Assembly: GCA_964399535.1 (NCBI GenBank)
Contig: CAYNRE010000018.1
Location: 1-26,280 of the forward strand
DNA: 26,280 nt
Direction of reading: 5' to 3'
Source of the DNA: CAYNRE01 sp964399535
GTDB taxonomy: Bacteria; Planctomycetota; Planctomycetia; Pirellulales; CAYNRE01
Shown: positions 21,600-26,280 of the stretch, piece by piece
Layout: every line of letters starts with the position of its first letter
Numbering within the stretch: position 1 is the first letter of the stretch
Translations under genes and position numbers: made by a program
The notes under the pieces: model-generated
What the model saw: the letters and a program-made list of their open reading frames with translations, nothing else
Told to the model about the DNA's origin: nothing
The model's database searches: none

Positions 21600-23870
21600 T
21601 TAGCGGCGTTTGCCGCGGCCAGTGCCACGGCCTCGTTTGCCGCGCGGCGGCCCCTTGCCGCCCGGGCGGCGGGTCGAGCTTCGCTTCGGTTTGCCCGGGT
21701 CGGCGCGCGGGTCGCGCGGCCGATCGTCGGGCGGGTCGGCCTTGCTGCGGCCGACCACGCGCAGCTCCAGTTGCCGGCGCTCCAGGTCGACGTGGGCCAC
21801 TGAAACGCGGACCACGTCGCCCAAGCGAAAGCTGTTGCCGGCCCGGTAGCCCACCAGCGAGTGGCTCTGTTTCTCGTAGCGATAATAGTCGTCGGCCAGC
21901 GAGCTGATGTGAATCAGCCCCTCGGCGGGCATGGCGATTCCCATGGCGAACAAACCAAACGGCTCAACGCCGGTGATGACCGCGTCGAACTCCTCGCCGA
22001 TGCGGTCGGCCATGTAGCTGAGCAGCTTCAACTTGGTCAGCTCGCGCTCGGCATCCTCGGCCCGCTGTTCGCGCTCGGAGCAATGCACCCCCAGCCGCAC
22101 GAGCTGGGTCATATCGGTGGGCGGCTTCTTACCCGCCAGCAGCAGGTCGAGCAGGCGGTGAACCGTCAAGTCCGGATAGCGGCGAATCGGCGAGGTGAAA
22201 TGGCAGTAGCAATCGCTGGCCAGGGCGTAATGGCCTTCCTCGCGCGGGCTGTACACGGCCCGCTGCAAGCTGCGCAGGAGGGCATAGTTCACGGCGTGCT
22301 GCTCGGGGCGGCCAGCCACGCGACCCAACAGCGTTTGCAGCTCGAAGCGGCTTTCCAGGCTGGGCACATTCAAGCCCAGCTCGTTGACGAAGCGCGTGAG
22401 ATCGGCCAGCTTGCGCGGGTCGGGGTTTTCGTGAATTCGTCGCAGAAAGGTTACGCCTGCCCCGGCCAGCCGGTTGGCCACGGCCTCGTTGGCGGCCAGC
22501 ATGAATTCTTCAATAATCTGGTGGCTTACGGTGTTTTCGACCACGTTGGCGCCGGCCACCCGGCCCTGGCGATCGAGCGCCACGCGTACTTCGTCCATCG
22601 ACAATTCGAGCGCGCCACGGCGCATGCGCCGTTGACGGAGCAGCATCGCCAGTTCGTGCATCCGTCCCAACAGGGCGTGAACCTCGCCGCTTAACAGGCT
22701 GCGCCAATGGTCGGGCTGGCGGAGGTAGTCGTCGACCTCTTCGTAGGTGAATCGGCGGCGGCTGCGAATGGCCCCCGAGTGCCAATCGGTGGCCACGGGA
22801 ATGCCCTCGGCCGTGAGCTCGATAAACACGCTCTTGGTGTAACGGACCCGATCGGGCTGCAGGCTGGCCAGGCTGTTGGAGATAATCTCGGGCAACATCG
22901 GCAGCACGCGGTCGGGCAAGTACACGCTGGTGGCGCGCTCCAGCGCCTCGCGATCGAGCGGGGTGCCGGCCGGCACGAAATGGGCCACGTCGGCAATGTG
23001 CACGCCCAAGCGCCAGTGGCCCCGTTCGATCCGCTCCAGGCTGATGGCGTCGTCGAAGTCGCGGGCATCGACCGGGTCGATGGTAATTACCGTCAGGTCG
23101 GTAAAGTTCTCCCGCGGGGGCTGGATCGTTTCGTCGAACCGGTCGGCTTGCCGGCGGGCCTCGTCGAGCGTGTCTTCGGGGAAATCGCCCGGCAGGTTGT
23201 ATTGGCGAATGATCGAGAGGGTATCGACCCCCGGCTGGCCCAGGGGGCCGAGCACCTCGGTGATGACTCCTTCGCCGCCGTGGGCATGCGAAGGAAAACG
23301 AACCATTTCAATCACCACTTTATCGTCGGGCTGGGCCGCTTTGGCGCCTGGGTCGCCCACCGCGATGGGCTGGGCGAAGACGGTGCCGTCCACCTGAACG
23401 AAGGCGGTGCCGCCCGACTCGAAATAGGTGCCCACGAACTGGTGGGTTTCGCGCTCGAGAATCTCGACGATCGTTCCGCTGGCCTGGTTGCCGCGTGGCC
23501 CGGCCAGGGTTCCCTTGAGCTTGACCCGTACCAGGTCGCCGCTGGCCGCGTCTTGGGTATCGCGGAGGGGAATGTACACGTCGTGCTCGCGGCCCTGGCC
23601 CGGCTGGGCATCTTGAGGGCGAACGAAGCCGAACCCCTTTTCGGTGCGGCGAAAGGTGCCGACCAGGTCGTGGGGGTCGTCGCCCGGGCGGCGCACCTGG
23701 TGCCCCGCGCCCCAGGCCAGCAGACCCCGCTTGACCATCTTCTTAATGGTCCTGCGAAGCTGGTCGCGCTCGTCGTCGGTCACCCCCAGAGCGTCGCCAA
23801 TCTCGCGGGGTTTGAGCGGCCGATAGCCGGGGCGCGCAACCAGGGCGAGCACGGCCTGCTCCAGGTCCAT
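21600..23870 (-). CDS. rnr: Ribonuclease R
   Basis: Protein of 756 residues, normal for RNase R. Order: an N-terminal winged helix (about 1-60), cold-shock domains (about 68-210), the RNB catalytic domain (about 257-590) with DARDFDDA (268-275) supplying the metal-binding aspartates, and SDCYCHFTSPIRRYPDLTVHRLLD near its end, then an S1 domain (DAVITGVEPFGLFAMGI to VAHVDLERRQLEL), then a strongly basic, Arg/Gly/Lys-rich tail of about 40 residues. It degrades structured RNA processively 3' to 5' and helps in RNA quality control. The ATG at 23870 overlaps the stop of the upstream gene by one base (TAATG), so translation is coupled to the YhaM-like exonuclease. The basic tail resembles RNA-binding tails of other RNase R proteins. 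Nothing appears broken. Confidence 0.96.
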   Translation of the reverse strand: MDLEQAVLALVARPGYRPLKPREIGDALGVTDDERDQLRRTIKKMVKRGLLAWGAGHQVRRPGDDPHDLVGTFRRTEKGFGFVRPQDAQPGQGREHDVYIPLRDTQDAASGDLVRVKLKGTLAGPRGNQASGTIVEILERETHQFVGTYFESGGTAFVQVDGTVFAQPIAVGDPGAKAAQPDDKVVIEMVRFPSHAHGGEGVITEVLGPLGQPGVDTLSIIRQYNLPGDFPEDTLDEARRQADRFDETIQPPRENFTDLTVITIDPVDARDFDDAISLERIERGHWRLGVHIADVAHFVPAGTPLDREALERATSVYLPDRVLPMLPEIISNSLASLQPDRVRYTKSVFIELTAEGIPVATDWHSGAIRSRRRFTYEEVDDYLRQPDHWRSLLSGEVHALLGRMHELAMLLRQRRMRRGALELSMDEVRVALDRQGRVAGANVVENTVSHQIIEEFMLAANEAVANRLAGAGVTFLRRIHENPDPRKLADLTRFVNELGLNVPSLESRFELQTLLGRVAGRPEQHAVNYALLRSLQRAVYSPREEGHYALASDCYCHFTSPIRRYPDLTVHRLLDLLLAGKKPPTDMTQLVRLGVHCSEREQRAEDAERELTKLKLLSYMADRIGEEFDAVITGVEPFGLFAMGIAMPAEGLIHISSLADDYYRYEKQSHSLVGYRAGNSFRLGDVVRVSVAHVDLERRQLELRVVGRSKADPPDDRPRDPRADPGKPKRSSTRRPGGKGPPRGKRGRGTGRGKRR

Positions 23871-24868
23871 TAGTATTCCCCGTTGCCTTCCCTCAGTGCG
23901 GCCGCGTCGCTTCCCTTGAAGAGCTTGCGCCCCAGCGATTGGTTAAAGGGAGTCCAGGGGCTGTCGGCGTTGGCGTCGTCGCGCATTTGTTGATGAAAGG
24001 CGTGCAGCTTCGCGTCCAAATTGTCCAACAGGTGCAGGGCGACGGCCTCCAGCGTCATGGGCAGCTTCGGACTACCAAACTCGTAGCTGCCATGGTGGCT
24101 GACGATCATGTGCTTGAGCCGCAGCACCAGTTCCCGGGGGACCGGCTCGCCGGAAAGCTTTTCGGCGTCGGCCAGTTTTTGATCGAGCAGTTCGACCCCC
24201 ATAACCAGGTGGCCGATCAATTGCCCCTCGTCGGTGTAGGCGAACCCCCGGGAGTAGCTCAACTCGTCGACCTTGCCCAAGTCGTGCAGGAAGGTGCCCA
24301 TCAACAACAAATCGGCGTCGACGTGCGGATAACAAGGCGCGACGCGATGCGCGGTTTCCATCAGGCTAACCACGTGCTCGAGCAGGCCTCCCCGGTAGGC
24401 GTGGTGGTGCTTCACCCCCGCCGGCGCCTGGCACAGCTTGCTCATCAACTCCTCGTCCATCAGAAAACATTCGGCCAGGTTTCGCAGGTGCGGGTTGGCC
24501 ATCTTGCGCAACAATTCGCTCACGCGCAGCAGCAACCGGTCAATATCCAGCGACGCCAGCGGCGTGAACTCGGCCGGGTCGATGCTGCCCGGGCTGATGC
24601 GGGTGATCGAGCGGGCGATCATTTGAATCGCCCCCTGGTAGATCTGGGTATTGCCCTCGACCCGGACGTAGTCGCCGTCTTCAAACGACTGGTAAGTGGC
24701 TTCGGTCGCGTTCCACATCCGGGCCCCGATCGAACCGGTGCGGTCGGACAGCTCGACCTGCAAATAAAGGTTTCCGTTGCGATTGGCGCGCAGTTGCTTA
24801 TCGCCGGCGAGGTACACCTCGCTGACGGAGTCTTGCGAGCCGAGCTGGGCCACGTACCGCCGAGTCAT
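23870..24868 (-). CDS. yhaM: YhaM-type 3'-5' exoribonuclease (OB + HD domain)
   Basis: Protein of 332 residues, close to Bacillus YhaM (about 314). An N-terminal OB-fold nucleic-acid binding domain (about 5-95, with YLQVELSDRTGSIGARMW and EGNTQIYQG) is followed by an HD phosphohydrolase domain: the first ligand set in HHHAYRGGLLEHVVSL, the HD pair in GTFLHDLGKVDEL, then MIVSHHG and LLDNLDAKLH. It is expected to be a metal-dependent exonuclease acting on short RNA or single-stranded DNA. GGAAAG lies about 7 bases before the ATG. It precedes and overlaps rnr, so two 3'-5' exonucleases are co-expressed. The C-terminal 40 residues differ from Bacillus and include FNQSLGRKLFKG. Confidence 0.9.
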   Translation of the reverse strand: MTRRYVAQLGSQDSVSEVYLAGDKQLRANRNGNLYLQVELSDRTGSIGARMWNATEATYQSFEDGDYVRVEGNTQIYQGAIQMIARSITRISPGSIDPAEFTPLASLDIDRLLLRVSELLRKMANPHLRNLAECFLMDEELMSKLCQAPAGVKHHHAYRGGLLEHVVSLMETAHRVAPCYPHVDADLLLMGTFLHDLGKVDELSYSRGFAYTDEGQLIGHLVMGVELLDQKLADAEKLSGEPVPRELVLRLKHMIVSHHGSYEFGSPKLPMTLEAVALHLLDNLDAKLHAFHQQMRDDANADSPWTPFNQSLGRKLFKGSDAAALREGNGEY

Positions 24869-25002
24869 GCCAAATCTTTCCGAAAAGCGAGTCCGCCCGG
24901 CGCTGCTGTCGCCGCCGCACGGGCAGGAAGTGAGTCGATGCCTGGATTGCCCGCCGCCGCTGACCTACCCCGAGCACGGCGGAGACCAAAACCGAACCGA
25001 GG

Positions 25003-25030
25003 ATTGTAGGCCCTGGGCCTGCCGCTGCAA
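25003..25030 (-). promoter_or_regulatory. Candidate promoter of the yhaM-rnr operon
   Basis: On the minus strand TTGCAG (25030-25025) and TACAAT (25008-25003) are separated by 16 bases. The -10 matches five of six consensus bases, the -35 only the TTG part. Transcription would begin near 24996, giving a leader of about 130 bases. Confidence 0.4.
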
Positions 25031-25086
25031 ATTCGCCGCTCTGGCGGGGGGAGCCGCGTGCGAATTCGCCCACCCGGGGGCCTTGC

Positions 25087-25116
25087 TTCCCAGTGGCCCA
25101 GGCCGGCCGATAGAAT
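25087..25116 (+). promoter_or_regulatory. Candidate proS promoter
   Basis: TTCCCA (25087-25092), 18 bases, TAGAAT (25111-25116). Four and five of six matches. A start near 25123 would put the entire structured region 25163-25337 inside the 5' leader. It is back to back with the yhaM promoter candidate. Confidence 0.35.
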
Positions 25117-25162
25117 GCCCGCCCGCTCGCCGCGCACCGCGCCGGCAGCAGGCTACCCTGGA

Positions 25163-25337
25163 GAGCCCAACGGGCTCGAATTGCCGAGCCAAGCAGCCTG
25201 TTGAAGAATTCCCCGGGCTGCGTCCTCGCAGGGATGCGAGGCCTGAACAACGACGTAAGTCGTTATTCGGCGAGCCGCGACGAGCTTGGCTCGGCGCCTG
25301 GCGCGGTTGAAAAATGCCACGAGGGCTTTTTCAACCG
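25163..25337 (+). promoter_or_regulatory. Structured proS leader with mutually exclusive helices
   Basis: Pairings seen by eye: (1) GAGCCC 25163-25168 with GGGCTC 25172-25177; (2) GGCTCG 25173-25178 with CGAGCC 25185-25190; (3) 25183-25194 with 25284-25295, a perfect 12-bp helix. Helix 2 shares bases with both 1 and 3, so 1 plus 3 competes with 2. Inside helix 3 are two clean hairpins: CCTCGCA-GGGA-TGCGAGG (25224-25241) and AACGAC-GTAA-GTCGTT (25249-25264). After it an 11-bp hairpin (25304-25314 with 25327-25337) has an A/T-rich core. No T-box consensus is visible. The layout resembles an attenuator or riboswitch, but repeat-derived sequence is possible. No other gene fits in 24869-25404. Confidence 0.45.
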
Positions 25338-25345
25338 ACTGCTCG
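25190..25345. repeat. Possible small inverted-repeat element (MITE-like)
   Basis: Ends 25190-25209 and the reverse complement of 25326-25345 match at 15 of 20 positions, with the core AGCAG...GTTGAA. A third copy of GTTGAA(A/G)AA lies at 25306-25314. The 156-base size, inverted ends and internal hairpins fit a miniature mobile remnant. No target duplication is evident. It overlaps the leader structure and is an alternative explanation for it. Confidence 0.4.
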
Positions 25346-25404
25346 GGCGGATCGCGGGCATGCTCCAGGTAGCAATCAGATCGACACACAAAGGACTTAG
25401 CGGC

Positions 25405-26280
25405 ATGGCCAAGGCCCCCAACACGGCGATCACCCCGACCCGGACCGAGGACTACCCGGAGTGGTACCAGCAGGTAATTCGCGCGGCCGATTTGGCTGAA
25501 CAGTCGTCGGTGCGGGGCTGCATGGTGATTAAGCCCTGGGGCTACGCGCTGTGGGAAAACATGCAGCGGGCCCTGGACCAGATGTTCAAAGACACCGGGC
25601 ACGTGAACGCCTACTTCCCGCTGTTCATCCCGCTAAGTTACCTGGAGAAAGAGGCCGAGCACGTCGAGGGCTTTGCCAAAGAATGCGCCGTAGTGACCCA
25701 CCACCGACTGGAAGCGGGTCCCGACGGGGGCCTGGTACCGACCGGCAAGCTGGAGGAACCCTTGGTGGTGCGGCCGACGAGCGAAACCATCATCGGGGCC
25801 TCGTACGCCAAGTGGGTCCAGTCGTATCGCGACTTGCCGATTCTGATCAACCAGTGGGCCAACGTGGTTCGCTGGGAAATGCGCACCCGGCTGTTTCTGC
25901 GGACCGCCGAATTCCTTTGGCAAGAGGGGCATACGGCCCACGCCACGCGGGAAGAGGCCGAGGAGGAAACCCGCAAAATGCTGGGGGTCTACGCTACGTT
26001 CGCCGAGCGGTTTATGGCCATGCCGGTGTTGCGGGGCGAAAAGACCGCCGGCGAGCGTTTTCCCGGCGCCGTAGACACCTATTGCATCGAGGCCATGATG
26101 CAGGACGGCAAAGCCCTGCAGGCCGGCACCTCGCACCACCTCGGCCAGAATTTCGCCAAAGCCTTCGACGTGAAGTTCCAGGACAAGGACTCGCAGCTGA
26201 AATACGTCTACGCGACGAGCTGGGGCGTCTCCACGCGCCTCATCGGGGCGATGATCATGACCCACAGCGACGACCAGGGC
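25405..26280 (+). CDS. proS: Prolyl-tRNA synthetase, class II (3' part outside window)
   Basis: First 292 residues of a gene running off the right edge. It attaches proline to tRNA-Pro using ATP. Motif-1 surroundings (FIPLSYLEKEAEHVEGF) and motif 2 (TRLFLRTAEFLWQEGHTAH) are clear, along with VVRPTSETIIGASYAKW, LPILINQWANVVRWE, and the third-motif approach (AGTSHHLGQNFAKAFD, YATSWGVSTRLIGAMIMTH). The sequence goes straight from the TSE region into motif 2 without the roughly 180-residue INS editing domain, so this is the archaeal/eukaryote-like short type (ProRS type 3). An AAGGA ribosome site lies about 9 bases before ATG 25405. The leader is exceptionally structured, so expression may be controlled there. 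Confidence 0.95.
   Translation, partial: MAKAPNTAITPTRTEDYPEWYQQVIRAADLAEQSSVRGCMVIKPWGYALWENMQRALDQMFKDTGHVNAYFPLFIPLSYLEKEAEHVEGFAKECAVVTHHRLEAGPDGGLVPTGKLEEPLVVRPTSETIIGASYAKWVQSYRDLPILINQWANVVRWEMRTRLFLRTAEFLWQEGHTAHATREEAEEETRKMLGVYATFAERFMAMPVLRGEKTAGERFPGAVDTYCIEAMMQDGKALQAGTSHHLGQNFAKAFDVKFQDKDSQLKYVYATSWGVSTRLIGAMIMTHSDDQG

Noticed and set aside
25163..25404. T-box riboswitch in front of proS
   Set aside because: The conserved T-box antiterminator sequence and a U-run terminator are not present, and no proline specifier loop could be placed.
1..26280. CRISPR arrays, tRNA or rRNA genes, phage or toxin-antitoxin modules
   Set aside because: Read on both strands for repeat-spacer units, GGTTCGAATCC-like T-arms and typical gene pairs; none was found by eye. 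A tRNAscan-SE and Infernal run would be decisive.

Overview
The window reads as chromosomal DNA of a high-GC planctomycete, probably a Pirellulales-type lineage. The evidence is a planctomycete-style TolC-like lipoprotein, a transmembrane protein with the DUF1559/H-X9-DG pseudopilin signature placed beside an ECF sigma factor, a rhomboid with the planctomycete-type N-terminus, and a coproheme-type HemQ. These are judgements from family knowledge; no search was run. I see no rRNA, tRNA, CRISPR array, prophage or intact insertion sequence.

Layout. 1-1430 (minus): a MarR regulator translationally coupled to a TolC-like outer-membrane lipoprotein that runs off the left edge. 1832-4021 (plus): a membrane-anchored coiled-coil protein behind a near-consensus sigma-70 promoter, then a rhomboid protease. 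4227-6813 (plus): a KtrB/KtrA potassium uptake pair and a small conserved protein. 6955-7845 (plus): HemQ. 7881-10255 (minus): a Tat-exported amidohydrolase followed by an amidase. 10557-11927 (plus): a gamma-carbonic anhydrase and an SDR oxidoreductase. 12021-15202 (minus): a run of a degenerate NtrC-like regulator, a degenerate receiver-like protein and an Mrp ATPase. 15203-16149 is gene-free but has phased TGAC repeats and a foldable inverted repeat. 16150-17850 (minus): an ECF sigma factor and an anti-sigma/pseudopilin fusion. 18096-19700 (plus): a polytopic permease. 19928-21513 (plus): mannose-1-phosphate guanylyltransferase overlapping the YqgF/RuvX nuclease. 21600-24868 (minus): YhaM-like exoribonuclease overlapping RNase R. 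25405-26280 (plus): 5' part of prolyl-tRNA synthetase behind an unusually structured leader.

Most genes are housekeeping: potassium homeostasis, haem synthesis, Fe-S assembly, RNA turnover, sugar nucleotide supply and tRNA charging. The parts that ordinary annotation does not explain are the proS leader, whose short helices are mutually exclusive like an attenuator; the anti-sigma protein that seems to have taken over a pseudopilin membrane helix and ectodomain; the NtrC-like protein without GAFTGA or a proper Walker A; and the structured, gene-free stretch upstream of it. None of these is proven to be a new system.
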